64,000 bases of DNA from Bin34 sp963422415 (lineage in GTDB: Bacteria > Chloroflexota > Anaerolineae > Caldilineales > Caldilineaceae): positions 1,302,001-1,366,000 of the forward strand of contig OY729430.1 of NCBI GenBank assembly GCA_963422415.1, read 5' to 3'. Positions 53,963-63,670 of the stretch are shown here, piece by piece. The notes under the pieces were generated by a model. It was not told the origin of the DNA, did no database searches, and saw nothing but the letters and a program-made list of their open reading frames with translations. Position 1 is the stretch's first letter. Each line of letters begins with the position of its first letter. The position numbers and the translations under genes are program-made.

Positions 53963-56900
53963 CAGCAAGGGACAGTGGCCCTTTTCAACAATTCCTTCAG
54001 TGCGTAGCGAGAAGACCGGAGCTCGGGGTCTGGAGGATGGGTGAACGGCATGCGCACGTATCGCGGTTGCTCGACACTCTTGTCGCCCACCTTCACAATG
54101 GCTAGAATGAACCTCTCCGGTTCGTTCAGGGCGGTTCGTATCTCGTTGGCCGTGACCGTCACATCGTCTGCCTCATGGAAACGGCCCTTCACCTCGATAA
54201 GGCGCACGGTTCCGGTTTCACTGCAGCGTGAATGCACGTCGTAGCCCAGTTTTTGGGAACCCACATCCTGCGGGTGGTATCCCAGATTCCGTTCCGCTTC
54301 CATTACGGCATGCATGGCTGCCTGTTCCACCAGCAGACGCGACGGAGAGTCCATGCCCTGAGTGACCCCGCTGTCTTGCAGTCTGTTCAGCATTCCTTGT
54401 GGCAGGATTAGGGCACAACCGGTAATGCACGGCTCCTTGGCCGCAATTTTCCGATCCATGGCAAATTCATGCAGACGTTTCTGGCGTCTCTCCTGCAGAG
54501 TTTCGGCTCTCTTTCGTGCCTGGACAGAGTCAATGCTGTGATTCCGGCCGGAACGCTCTCGTACCTTGGCTTCCTCGGCTTGGCGATCCCAATAATTGAT
54601 TTCGTGCGCGAGACGAATCTTGATCGCTTGCTCGGCTTGGTCACTGGTTCTCCTCCGACTTGCCTGAAAGTGGGGCAAGCCTGTTTCGTGCAACCAGGAT
54701 CGGACGTGTGCCATGACTGCCTGATCCAAGTCGGAATCAAGCCGCTGATTTTCCAGCTCGACTTGCACCAGCGCCAGTTCGTCTTGCCGCGGCGGTCTGA
54801 AATCAAGGAAGGGAGACGATTCCGTATCGGTGCAGTGCCCGCTGTCGTCCACCTTCACGAACTGAATGCGATGCCACACCATTTTCGAATTGCCGTTCAC
54901 CAAGGCGAGCTCCAGCTGATACACACGGTAAATAGCGTCGGTTGGATCATCTGCAGCCGGGTCTACCAGAATCGTGCCCCTGTGGAGGAGATGTTCGTAC
55001 CGTTCTGTCATGCTGTCGACTGTGGCATCAAAGAGTGCATGGCCCGGTCCCAAGGGGACAGCTGGACTTGGGTCCTCGCTTCGGGCTCGGTCAAAGCAAA
55101 CGCGTGGATAGCGCCGCGCAATTCCGGTGCTGCCCGCTTTCGCGGCAGCGCCGGCAAGAATGGCCGATGGCACGCGGGTGATTTCCCACCGTTCCTTTTC
55201 ACGCGGGTGTATGCGACCGCCAAGATGCGGGAACGCATCCAGAAAGAATGCCTGAATGCTGTAGGGCTGCAAGCGTCCGGTGGCAGTTTGCTGCATGGAG
55301 TTGATTTTGGATACCGCCGCGGTTGCATCTAGAGGGGAATGAGGCAACGGCTGGGCCTCTAGACATCCTTGCAAACGTTCAGCCGCCATCAGGTCTTCCA
55401 CTTTGTCCAGTACCCGTCTGCCGCCAGCAGAATTCTGGCCGGCGCGGATAGAAGCGATCATGAGTTCCCGGAGCGAGTGCGAATCAAAAACGGCGCCCAT
55501 TATGTCATATACGCGTCCGTCCAAGGTGGCCCGTGCCTGTTCAAGTTTCTCCAGAAGACGCAAGTACACGGTTCCTTCTCGGGTGCCCTTGGCCACCAGA
55601 TGCCAGACGTGACAGACTTCGGTCTGCCCGATGCGGTGGATGCGCCCAAAACGCTGCTCCAGACGATTGGGATTCCATGGCAGGTCGTAATTGACCATCA
55701 AGTGAGCGCACTGGAGATTGATCCCCTCGCCCGCTGCATCGGTGGCCACCAGAATTTGTGCCCCGTCGTCTCGGGTGAATCTCTCGACAGCTCTTTGGCG
55801 TTCTCGCATTCCCAAGCCGCCATGAATCTCGAGTATGGTCTCCGGGCGTCCCATGCTCGTCCGGATCCGGTCCGCCAGATAGGCCAGCGTATCTCTGGCC
55901 TCGGTGAAAACCACAAGTTTTCGTCGTCGTCCCTCTCCTATCACCAGCGGATCGTCCAGAATGCTAGCCAGTTGCAGCCACTTGGTATCCTCGCCAGATT
56001 CCAGCAGAGCCGAGGCCTTGCTCTCGAGCTGCATCAACGTCTGGATCTCTGCCCTCAGCTCGACTGCGGTGGAAGCGGCCGAGGCCTTGTTCAACACTTG
56101 GAGTTCCGCATCGACCGCTTCCTCCTCCGTCGCCTCTTCCAGCCACTCGTCCGAAAATGGGAGGAGCCTGGATGCCTGTTTGCGATAAGATGCATTAAAA
56201 GCCCTCGCGGGGATAGAAGTCATTTCGAGGCAACGCTGTTCCAGCCTTTGGCGACGGCGATACAGACTCTTGTGGATGGCCGCGGGCGAAGATGTCAGTC
56301 GCCGCTGCAGCAGCTGCAATGCAAAGCCTACGGTCTGTTTCCGATTCCCCTCGTCCAGTCTCTCGGCCCTGTCCATTCCCTCGCGGACATAGTTTGTAAC
56401 GGCTTCGTACAGACTGGATTCCTGAGGAGACAGCAAAAACTGGACGGTGTAGGCTCGCCGTTCGGGAAACAGCGGCGAACCGTCAAACCGGATCAAATCT
56501 TCCTTGATCAGTTTCCTCATCAGATCCTGGGGGTTCGCCGTGCGGATTCCGCTGCGGCCGCGACCTGCAAAACGATCGGGATCCAACAGGGCCATGAACA
56601 GCTGGAAATCCTCTTCCTTGCCATTGTGAGGCGTGGCTGTCATCAACAGAAAGTTGAAGCACAGATTCGACAGCAATTCTCCCAGACGGTATCGTGCTGT
56701 CTTGCGGACCTTGGAGCCATGGAAACTAGCTGCCATGCGGTGCGCTTCGTCGCATATGATCAGGTCCCACTCTCTTGCCCTTTGGAGCCAGGCTTGATGT
56801 CGGTCGTTGCGGCTCAGTGTGTCCATGCGCGCGATCAACAGGTCATGCCGGTCAAAAGGATTCCGGAATTCCACTCCTGCCTCGGTGCCCGCCAATACAC

Positions 56901-57294
56901 TGAAGTCCAGATCAAACTTGTTGGACAGTTCCCGTTGCCACTGTTCAGTCAGATTGCCCGGCGCCACGATCAGGCACCGCTGTAGTTCTCTTCTGATCTT
57001 CAATTCCTTGACCAAGAGACCTGCCATCACGGTTTTGCCGGCGCCCGGATCGTCAGCCAGCAGGAAACGCAGAGGCCGCCGTGAGAGCATCTCGTCGTAT
57101 ACCGCTGCAATCTGGTGCGGCAGCGGATCAATGTTTGCGGTGCGGAGGGCTCCGTAGGGATCAAACAGGTGGGCGGCACGTATGCGGCAGGCTTCCAGCG
57201 CCAATTGAAACAGATGGCCGTCCGCGTTGAAGATCCGTCCCTGTCGAATGTCCGCAACGGATTCTTTTGTCTGCTGTACAGAGTGTGTCTTCAC
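53962..57294 (-). CDS. SNF2-type helicase with C-terminal DUF3883 domain
   Basis: A 1110-residue protein. The N-terminal SNF2/SF2 ATPase has Walker A LADDPGAGKTVMAGLLVKEL (about 79-98), DEAH in IICDEAHRMA (about 175) and motif III LLMTATPHNGKEEDF; helicase motifs V-VI read VATDAAGEGINLQ and LEQRFGRIHRIGQ. The C-terminal 120 residues (NLGYHPQDVGSQKLGYDVHS, RLIEVKGRF) are a DUF3883 domain, whose IEVKGR pattern resembles PD-(D/E)XK nucleases and could be the cutting module. The start is GTG 57294. It lies 133 bases after the DUF499 gene and before the DUF1156 methylase. Such helicase/methylase/DUF499 sets are known restriction-like defence modules, and DISARM DrmD is a related helicase type. Confidence 0.88.
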   Translation of the reverse strand: MKTHSVQQTKESVADIRQGRIFNADGHLFQLALEACRIRAAHLFDPYGALRTANIDPLPHQIAAVYDEMLSRRPLRFLLADDPGAGKTVMAGLLVKELKIRRELQRCLIVAPGNLTEQWQRELSNKFDLDFSVLAGTEAGVEFRNPFDRHDLLIARMDTLSRNDRHQAWLQRAREWDLIICDEAHRMAASFHGSKVRKTARYRLGELLSNLCFNFLLMTATPHNGKEEDFQLFMALLDPDRFAGRGRSGIRTANPQDLMRKLIKEDLIRFDGSPLFPERRAYTVQFLLSPQESSLYEAVTNYVREGMDRAERLDEGNRKQTVGFALQLLQRRLTSSPAAIHKSLYRRRQRLEQRCLEMTSIPARAFNASYRKQASRLLPFSDEWLEEATEEEAVDAELQVLNKASAASTAVELRAEIQTLMQLESKASALLESGEDTKWLQLASILDDPLVIGEGRRRKLVVFTEARDTLAYLADRIRTSMGRPETILEIHGGLGMRERQRAVERFTRDDGAQILVATDAAGEGINLQCAHLMVNYDLPWNPNRLEQRFGRIHRIGQTEVCHVWHLVAKGTREGTVYLRLLEKLEQARATLDGRVYDIMGAVFDSHSLRELMIASIRAGQNSAGGRRVLDKVEDLMAAERLQGCLEAQPLPHSPLDATAAVSKINSMQQTATGRLQPYSIQAFFLDAFPHLGGRIHPREKERWEITRVPSAILAGAAAKAGSTGIARRYPRVCFDRARSEDPSPAVPLGPGHALFDATVDSMTERYEHLLHRGTILVDPAADDPTDAIYRVYQLELALVNGNSKMVWHRIQFVKVDDSGHCTDTESSPFLDFRPPRQDELALVQVELENQRLDSDLDQAVMAHVRSWLHETGLPHFQASRRRTSDQAEQAIKIRLAHEINYWDRQAEEAKVRERSGRNHSIDSVQARKRAETLQERRQKRLHEFAMDRKIAAKEPCITGCALILPQGMLNRLQDSGVTQGMDSPSRLLVEQAAMHAVMEAERNLGYHPQDVGSQKLGYDVHSRCSETGTVRLIEVKGRFHEADDVTVTANEIRTALNEPERFILAIVKVGDKSVEQPRYVRMPFTHPPDPELRSSRYALKELLKRATVPC

Positions 57295-57427
57295 TGTCCG
57301 AGCCTTTGCCGAAAAGGGACAGTGGGCCTGTGCTTACCGCAAGCATAATATGCATCCGTTGTGCATGCCATGGGAGTCAGTTCCACAGAGACGGGCAAGT
57401 CTGGAACGGGAACGGACACGATCCTTG

Positions 57428-60400
57428 TCATTCCGTCTCGAATTGACAATCGTTAAAGTTGAGCGTCGAGCCGTTTTCCTTTACGGTGCGTACAGTGCCG
57501 TCCTCTATGCCATTGGGCAACTCGGCGCTGATTTCGAGGGTAACCTTGACCTTGGCGCCTGATACCGGCGTCAGAAACGACAGCACTTCTTCCGCGATGC
57601 GTCCGGCATCGGCGCCCAAGCGTTCCGGATCGACGTCCACGGCGCCCCAAAAGCGTTGATATTTCTTGGGGGGCGGATCTGAAGGATCGCGACCTTTCTT
57701 CCCATTGTTCTCGTCAGTATCTGTGCTGTTGTCCGTGTCTTCTTTACCCTGCAGGTCGCTTTCTTTGTCCAGCTGGCTCCGTGCTTTCTCCAACTGCACC
57801 AGCAGGGCATGCTGTGCATCAAGGGCCAGCCAAGGATCGGTTTCCCCTTCCAGCACGAGACCCTCGTACCTGCCCTCGCCATCAATGTCCTTGGCAAAGG
57901 CAAACGTATCGTTGTGAAGCTGGGACACGGCCGATTTGACGGCTTCGTGCAGAATGCCTCGATCGCACATCCGAGGCAGGTACAGATAGCTGCAAAGATT
58001 TTCCCATACGCGTTGAATTTGCACATGGGACTGGCCATGCCACAGGTTGTATTCGTCCAGTATCATCTGCAGACGGAGTGGTCCCAGCTTCGTATACAGT
58101 TGCTCGTCTCTGACCAAACGCGACGATACCCGTTCGGCCAAGCGACCGGTTCCACCCAAGTGAAAGGAGTTCCAAGATACCTGACCGCTGGCATCCGCCT
58201 CGGGTATCATTACCCTGTTCCATGTCTCGGAGATGCGGTTCTGCAGAATTTCCGCCGTTTCCTGTTTCCGTTTCTGGGCCAAGGCGCCTTGCTGGGCATC
58301 CAGCGCCAAATTTTCTCGATCGTTGACAATTGACTCCCAGGCCAGAGACGCTTTGGCGGCGTTTTCCACGGCGCCGATGCCTGTCCCGTCCGCAGCCAGA
58401 AACACGATCATGTTGCGATAGCAGCGCTGGGCCGGGCTGCGATGCAACAGAATGTCGCGGCAGGTTTTGTGCGCGGCGCTTCGTTCCTCGGAAGCGGCGA
58501 AAGTGTCGCCGGGTTTCAGGACCACCAAGCGGGCGGTGTCAATGTCCGGTACATCCGCGCTGCCCGAGGGAGCTACGTGCACACGGTCGAAGTCGCCTTG
58601 CCCGCACAGATCCCGGAGCTGCTTCACGATTCTGGCCTCGACATCCCTGCTGCTGCAGGCCGCAGCCCGATCCTCAGCCAGCTTGGCCACGCTGGGCTTG
58701 GTGGCCAGCCACATTCGGCTGCCGTCCTGATACAGGTAGGTTGCCTGCACGGCGAGTCGGCGCAATGCATCGCCGTAGCTCTGATGCACTTCGCCTGGCT
58801 GCGTGCTGCCCAACCGGATTTGTCTTTCGTCTATGCCGGGATGTTCGCTGGTCTCGAACGTGGGGGCTGTACCGATGAAGAGGCAACGGGTCACCCGACG
58901 CGTCGCGTTGTAGCGGCCCAGATTGGGTATTTCGTTGTCGATCTTCCAAGGCAGCGAATTGGCCCCGTCCACATCCTTTTCCAGAACGGCAGACCAGTCC
59001 CGGTCCAGGCTCTTGACAACCTCTGCCTGCACCGTGCCATCATCCAAGGGAATGGAAGAAGGCAGGACAAGGCGGTGATCGTTGCCCCTCTCCCAGTTGA
59101 CGCGCACGATGGTCGCGATCATTCTCAGCACACCGCGGGTGCGCTGAAAACGATCCAGACTGCCCCAGTCTTGGTACAGGTGATCAAAAAGCACAGGATG
59201 GATGGGATATGCCTTTCGCATCCGCTCCTTGTATGCAGGTTCCGTACATTCGGGGGGAAATTCGCGTCGAGCTTCCCGATATGCATTCCAAAAGGCGTCT
59301 ATGGTCCGGTCTCGCGCTCTTAGCTTCTGAGAATCCGTCACTGGCTCGAAGAGACGCCCGCGGACAATCTCGAAGCTCTCGTCTGCCGTGGCCGCGCGCC
59401 ATGGACTCTCCATGCGTCCAAACACGCTTTCCAAATGCTTGAGAGCCTCAGTCCCACCTTCGCCTCCGATCTCGATTTTTGACGCGGGCAGACTGGCTGC
59501 CACCACAGCCCCCGGGACTGCCCGGGCCGCTTCGGTCAGACTCTGCACAAAGGTCAGGTTGGCCTCGAACGAGCCGGCGGAGGGAGGTTCGCTCATGCGA
59601 TAGAGCTGGCGAATGAAAGCCACCCACTCGTCTATGAGGATCAGGCAAGGACTGCTCAGACGCAACAGTCGCGACAGGGCTTCCGATCCTGGCGCCGTGC
59701 CCTCCCTGTCGGCGACAGCCACCAAGTCGTATCCTTTGCGCCCGCCCAGTTGCCAGGCTAGGCTGCCCCACATGGTGTGTATCTGCGTGCCGCAGTCCTG
59801 GGTTTCGACATCGCTTACCCCTCTCATTGTTCCCACGAAGACAGCGCGTCTTGCTTGGGGCAGGTTGGTCAGTTCAAGTTCCCGCAGCAGATCGTCGATT
59901 CCCTGCAGTTCCTTGGCCTTCGGACCGGCTCCGCACATGTGATACAGGGCCAGCATCGAGTGCGTTTTGCCGCCTCCGAAACCGGTCTGTAGTTCCATGA
60001 CCGGATCTCCGCCCTTGCCGGTCAGCCGCTGGGCCACACTGGTCAGCAAGGCCCGAAGACCCGTGGTCAGGAAGGTACGCTTGAAGAATTCCTCGGGATG
60101 GCCATATTCCGGCCGTGCCTCTCCCCGGACAACCTGGCCCAAGTCGGCTGCGAATTCGGCCTCGGTGTAGGAGTCCGACAACACATCTGCATGAGGCGTG
60201 ACAATGGAACGCCAAGGCGTACCCCGGACATTGTGGTCCGAAACAATGTCTTGCCTGTTGCGACTGGGATTGTTGTGTCTGGTCCGGTTTTGCTCGGCCA
60301 CTATGGTCCGCATCAATTCTTCGTGCAGATTCACGATCGAGGCCAGTTGTGTCTTGGCTGAGGCGGTTTCCAGCAATGTCCTGGCATTACCCAAGGCCTG

Positions 60401-60715
60401 CAGCGTATTCAAGGAGTTGAAGGGACGTTCATGAGCATACTGGTTTCGAACGGTACGCAACGCATGCGCTGCCGAAAGCACGTCAGGCCCCAACTCTGCA
60501 CGGAATTCCCCCTGAAAACACAGCGCCTTGAGCAGCAGATGACTGTCCCAGGCAATAGGCGCGTCGCCTGTGCCCACGGTTTCCTCGGCTTGGCGGAGCC
60601 GACTGCGCCAATGGGTGCCCCACGTGGCTTTCAACCGCCTTTCCACAAAAGGAATCAAGCCTGATCTGAGCAAATCGAGTGCCCTTTTGATCCGTTCACT
60701 GTTGGTTATGGCCAT
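57428..60715 (-). CDS. DUF499 ATPase with N-terminal HEPN-like domain
   Basis: A 1095-residue protein. Residues 1-130 form a helical Swt1-type HEPN domain with RNQYAHERPFNS (about 92-103), matching the R-x4-H pattern of HEPN ribonucleases. A DUF499 ATPase core follows, with Walker A ELQTGFGGGKTHSMLALYH (about 249-267), Walker B CLILIDEWVAF (about 352) and sensor-like VVAASLPASKIE. A long helical C-terminal half ends with a Lys/Asp-rich linker and a small beta domain (AKVKVTLEISAELPNG). It is the first gene of the operon, starting at ATG 60715 behind AT-rich DNA. It may regulate or power the downstream helicase and methylase; the HEPN domain could add RNA cleavage or mediate oligomerisation. 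Confidence 0.87.
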   Translation of the reverse strand: MAITNSERIKRALDLLRSGLIPFVERRLKATWGTHWRSRLRQAEETVGTGDAPIAWDSHLLLKALCFQGEFRAELGPDVLSAAHALRTVRNQYAHERPFNSLNTLQALGNARTLLETASAKTQLASIVNLHEELMRTIVAEQNRTRHNNPSRNRQDIVSDHNVRGTPWRSIVTPHADVLSDSYTEAEFAADLGQVVRGEARPEYGHPEEFFKRTFLTTGLRALLTSVAQRLTGKGGDPVMELQTGFGGGKTHSMLALYHMCGAGPKAKELQGIDDLLRELELTNLPQARRAVFVGTMRGVSDVETQDCGTQIHTMWGSLAWQLGGRKGYDLVAVADREGTAPGSEALSRLLRLSSPCLILIDEWVAFIRQLYRMSEPPSAGSFEANLTFVQSLTEAARAVPGAVVAASLPASKIEIGGEGGTEALKHLESVFGRMESPWRAATADESFEIVRGRLFEPVTDSQKLRARDRTIDAFWNAYREARREFPPECTEPAYKERMRKAYPIHPVLFDHLYQDWGSLDRFQRTRGVLRMIATIVRVNWERGNDHRLVLPSSIPLDDGTVQAEVVKSLDRDWSAVLEKDVDGANSLPWKIDNEIPNLGRYNATRRVTRCLFIGTAPTFETSEHPGIDERQIRLGSTQPGEVHQSYGDALRRLAVQATYLYQDGSRMWLATKPSVAKLAEDRAAACSSRDVEARIVKQLRDLCGQGDFDRVHVAPSGSADVPDIDTARLVVLKPGDTFAASEERSAAHKTCRDILLHRSPAQRCYRNMIVFLAADGTGIGAVENAAKASLAWESIVNDRENLALDAQQGALAQKRKQETAEILQNRISETWNRVMIPEADASGQVSWNSFHLGGTGRLAERVSSRLVRDEQLYTKLGPLRLQMILDEYNLWHGQSHVQIQRVWENLCSYLYLPRMCDRGILHEAVKSAVSQLHNDTFAFAKDIDGEGRYEGLVLEGETDPWLALDAQHALLVQLEKARSQLDKESDLQGKEDTDNSTDTDENNGKKGRDPSDPPPKKYQRFWGAVDVDPERLGADAGRIAEEVLSFLTPVSGAKVKVTLEISAELPNGIEDGTVRTVKENGSTLNFNDCQFETE

Positions 60716-60772
60716 GTTGCTCTCTCAAATTGGCTAACTAACTGTTTCATGTAAACTCCGAAAACTGGAGTT
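60716..60772 (-). promoter_or_regulatory. AT-rich leader with an AACTCC/GGAGTT inverted repeat upstream of the DUF499 operon
   Basis: AACTCC (60754-60759) and GGAGTT (60767-60772) form an inverted repeat with a 7-base spacer about 40 bases before the DUF499 start. DNA up to 60880 is clearly AT-rich compared with the genes. This is a plausible operator and promoter zone, but no consensus -35/-10 pair was fixed. Confidence 0.4.
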
Positions 60773-62522
60773 GATAAAACTGTCTAGTCGTGAAATCGGA
60801 TGCCTCTAGCATTCAAACAAATTTTGCCGCAAGGCAAATGTACTATTCATAATAAACAATTGAAATTTTAATATTGTCACGCTTCCCGAAATACGGTCTC
60901 TTTGAGAGGGACAGCCAGGACTATGCCGACCTTTCTTTCCAAACCAAATTAGGTAGGTCCATTTCTATTCTCCTCTGTCAGGTTTCCGATGAAACAGGTA
61001 GAGGATGTATTTTTGACCACCAGACAAGGCAGAATGCACGTAAGAGCCATTGTATGCCGAGGCAGGGCGTGGCCGCTAAGCTTGTGTCCTGTCTATCATC
61101 TGAGCGACCTTGGCGCGGCAGATAAACAGTGAAATCAGTGTCGGCGTGGCGGGTGCCGGTTGAACACGGCTGTTGACAAAAACATTATTCCTCATTTCCA
61201 TCGCCTGTGGAAGTAGTTTGGAATACCACACATAAGCGGGGTCGTGGATCCGATCATGCTTCAGTCTCTTGATACTACGCTACCTATGGTTCAGACAGGT
61301 CAATCAATGTATCTTGTACCATCCCCTTGACTTAGCCGCATCCACATTGCTGCCAGATACACAATGTCCTAGTGTCCCCACCAGCCCCATACTGAAGTTC
61401 GTGTATCCCACATTCCAGTTCCGCGTGATCCACGTAGCACAGCGCCTGTTGGGGAAGACTGCAGCATGAAGGAGGCTGTGATATCCACTGGCAAAGGTCA
61501 CTCCCCGTGCTCATATACATGATGACTCGTGATGTGAATATCCCCGCGGCGTGGCGGGTCGGAAGCTGACCGGCAAGCATCATCGGCGCGGGTACTGATG
61601 GAATTGGTACTGCATCAGAGAGGATACTGGAGAAGGCAGCCTGCACTGGCCGACATGTCGTGACGACCATCCAAGCCCTAGCTATGTTGTCGGCTAGGTT
61701 GAAGCAGTGACTTTCCTCACGAGTCGTTTTGCACCTAGACGGTGGCAGCGTGGCGTTCACCCGGAGGCTGCCACTGGACTCTGGCCCTATGGCAGCTGAA
61801 CCACCCCTGTCATGCCCACGCTTCTGTGGGAGCAAACTCCTGCTGGGCCATGTGGGACAGGGCTGACCTTGCCGTAGAGGTAGTCAGCCGCGGCCATACC
61901 AAATCCCTGATTTCAGTTGACAAGCAGTTCTTGGCATGAAGTCTGCGGATGGATCTCGGCCCAATGCAGTCTATACCACTGTACTGGAGTCGATCAGGCT
62001 ATTGTAGGCGTACTTTGACATACCGTGATAATCAAAGATGTCTGCGGCTGAGGAGCGAATCAGGTCTGACGCTATAGGCGGGATCGAGCCAAGCCTCAGA
62101 TCAGAGTTAAGGTGCATGCTCGCTTTGGGGCATGATACCCAAGGAAGAACAGGTGGCAGCGCAATATTGGAGATACCGGAATCCTGCAAGGACATTTCCG
62201 GAACGCACATGATTTTTGGACAGACCAACGGCTTCAATCAAGTGTAGCTTCATGCCTGTGGCCAACGTACGCTTGATCAGTCACTCGACACTGCGCAGTT
62301 CAATTTTCCAGTACGCGCGAGTATAAGAGGCACTATCACTGTCGCTTGAAGGTATATCACTTTCGCACTGGCGTCATCTGGTATGAGGCCAAGACTTCCA
62401 TCGTTCAAAGTGCCCAATATATCGCAAATCCGTTCTATGCTGTGCCTCCAACTGCGTAACTCCCAATATCCAATATAATGAGGATTCGGACATGGCATGG
62501 CTGCCGCCGAGGATTATAGCCT
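60773..62522. other. Long non-coding stretch with gene debris
   Basis: About 1.75 kb without a convincing gene. A minus-strand frame at 61971-62237 contains SSAADIFDYHGMSKYAYNSLIDSSTVV followed, after a frameshift, by YRLHW. This vaguely recalls the end of polysaccharide pyruvyl transferases (NxLIxxSxxVVTDRLHG), but the match is too short to trust. Other frames are shadows. Confidence 0.35.
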
Positions 62523-63590
62523 TTGGGCATAACGGATCAGAAATACAAGAATATCCACGATTTCCAGGCTGTGGTTATGTGCTGGGCGGAAGCTGTGGCG
62601 CAGCGCTATGGGCTGGGACGGGTGGACCAAGACTCACTGGTGCCATTGCCTACCAGTTCCACGTCCGACAGGTATCAGGAGCGCATCGGAGATGGTGCAT
62701 GGCGGTTTGACACTGAGGTAGGGCCTGGCGTGTTGGTGTTGACGGAGGTGCAGGCCGAGCGGGATTTCATGGCGCCTGTGCGCTTCTGTCAATATCTGTG
62801 CAACCAGTTGCTGCTGGAGCACAAGGCAAAGCCCTTCGGACCAGACCGTCTCTTGCCTTTGACTGTGATGGTGTCTCTGTATACTGGATCCTCTCCTTGG
62901 GCTCTGGCCGACTTGTCACAGTTGTTTGCTCCGTATGTGCCTCGGGGTTCTGAATCTCCGTTGCAGGTATGGCACTTTGACATGAAACATATGGATGCTG
63001 ATGCCGTTCCCGTATCCGACCCCGTGCGCCTTCTGTTTGACGTGGAACGATACCGGAAGGTGTCTGACATTGACGTCCCAGCCTTGGTACAGCGTCTGGA
63101 TGCGTTGCAGGATGGCGATCTGAAGGACAGGTTGTTGGCATTTATCAGTTTGACATTACATGATTTTGACCCGCGTTTGTTGTTGCAGACCCCGCAAACA
63201 ACTCAGGAGTTAGGCGAAATGGTAGAGGCGTATCGTATTACCCATGCAGACGAGTTGCGTATGACGGCTGCTCAGACAGCTGCTCAGACGGCCATCCAGA
63301 CAGCTGCTCAAACCACTGCACGCATCCGGCTGGAGGATTGTTTGGAGGTGCTGCTGGCCTGCGGCACTGACCCGTCCGCGGCATTGGAGCTGGGGCTGGA
63401 CTTGTTGGTTATGGATGACTTTCCCGCTTTGGGACTACTTGTTCATACACAGGGGGATTTGGTTCTGTTGCGTACCCATATCCCCCCACAGCCTCGGGAG
63501 GGCGTGACCGCTGACGACCGGCGATATGTCAAGAAACTACTGCAGGGATGCCATTCCTACCCCTCTGAAGAGCACTTGGAACTTGGTTGA
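62523..63590 (+). CDS. Rpn/transposase-31-like (PD-(D/E)XK) protein, possibly N-truncated
   Basis: The 355-residue frame matches the Rpn family from its second motif on: GLGRVDQDSLVPLPTSSTSD corresponds to LDLxxLExLPTSFVDE, GAWRFDTEVGPGVLVLTEVQAERDFMAPVRFCQYL to the catalytic D...ExQ segment, and LLPLTVMVSLYTGSSPW to the following VLPLVLYNGxxxW. The usual HD-x3-K-x-FF start is missing: the frame opens at a TTG just after an in-frame stop, so the 5' end may be lost. The C-terminus has a degenerate TAAQTAAQTAIQTAAQT repeat, like the Glu/Gly repeats in relatives. It bounds the defence island on the right, as the interrupted Rpn gene does on the left. Confidence 0.7.
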   Translation: MGITDQKYKNIHDFQAVVMCWAEAVAQRYGLGRVDQDSLVPLPTSSTSDRYQERIGDGAWRFDTEVGPGVLVLTEVQAERDFMAPVRFCQYLCNQLLLEHKAKPFGPDRLLPLTVMVSLYTGSSPWALADLSQLFAPYVPRGSESPLQVWHFDMKHMDADAVPVSDPVRLLFDVERYRKVSDIDVPALVQRLDALQDGDLKDRLLAFISLTLHDFDPRLLLQTPQTTQELGEMVEAYRITHADELRMTAAQTAAQTAIQTAAQTTARIRLEDCLEVLLACGTDPSAALELGLDLLVMDDFPALGLLVHTQGDLVLLRTHIPPQPREGVTADDRRYVKKLLQGCHSYPSEEHLELG

Positions 63591-63617
63591 GGCTGCTGTC
63601 TCAGGAGCTGAGCAGCC
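63591..63617 (+). terminator. Hairpin after the Rpn-like gene
   Basis: GGCTGCT (63591-63597) pairs with AGCAGCC (63611-63617), beginning right after the TGA. No U-run follows, so termination would be weak or Rho-assisted. Confidence 0.35.
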
Positions 63618-63640
63618 AAGCCTGTATCTAGGTCCCGGGC

Positions 63641-63670
63641 TTGTCTAACAGGGAGTTGTCTAACAGGGAG
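63641..63670. repeat. Perfect tandem 15-mer duplication
   Basis: TTGTCTAACAGGGAG occurs twice back to back at 63641-63655 and 63656-63670. It could be a small slippage duplication or a target-site-like repeat; no element is inserted between the copies. Confidence 0.85.

Noticed and set aside
55369..56985. 538-codon plus-strand frame opposite the SNF2 helicase
   Set aside because: Antisense shadow; the minus strand carries all helicase motifs.
61971..62237. Polysaccharide pyruvyl transferase gene fragment
   Set aside because: Similarity is limited to about 30 residues and needs a frameshift; not enough to call.
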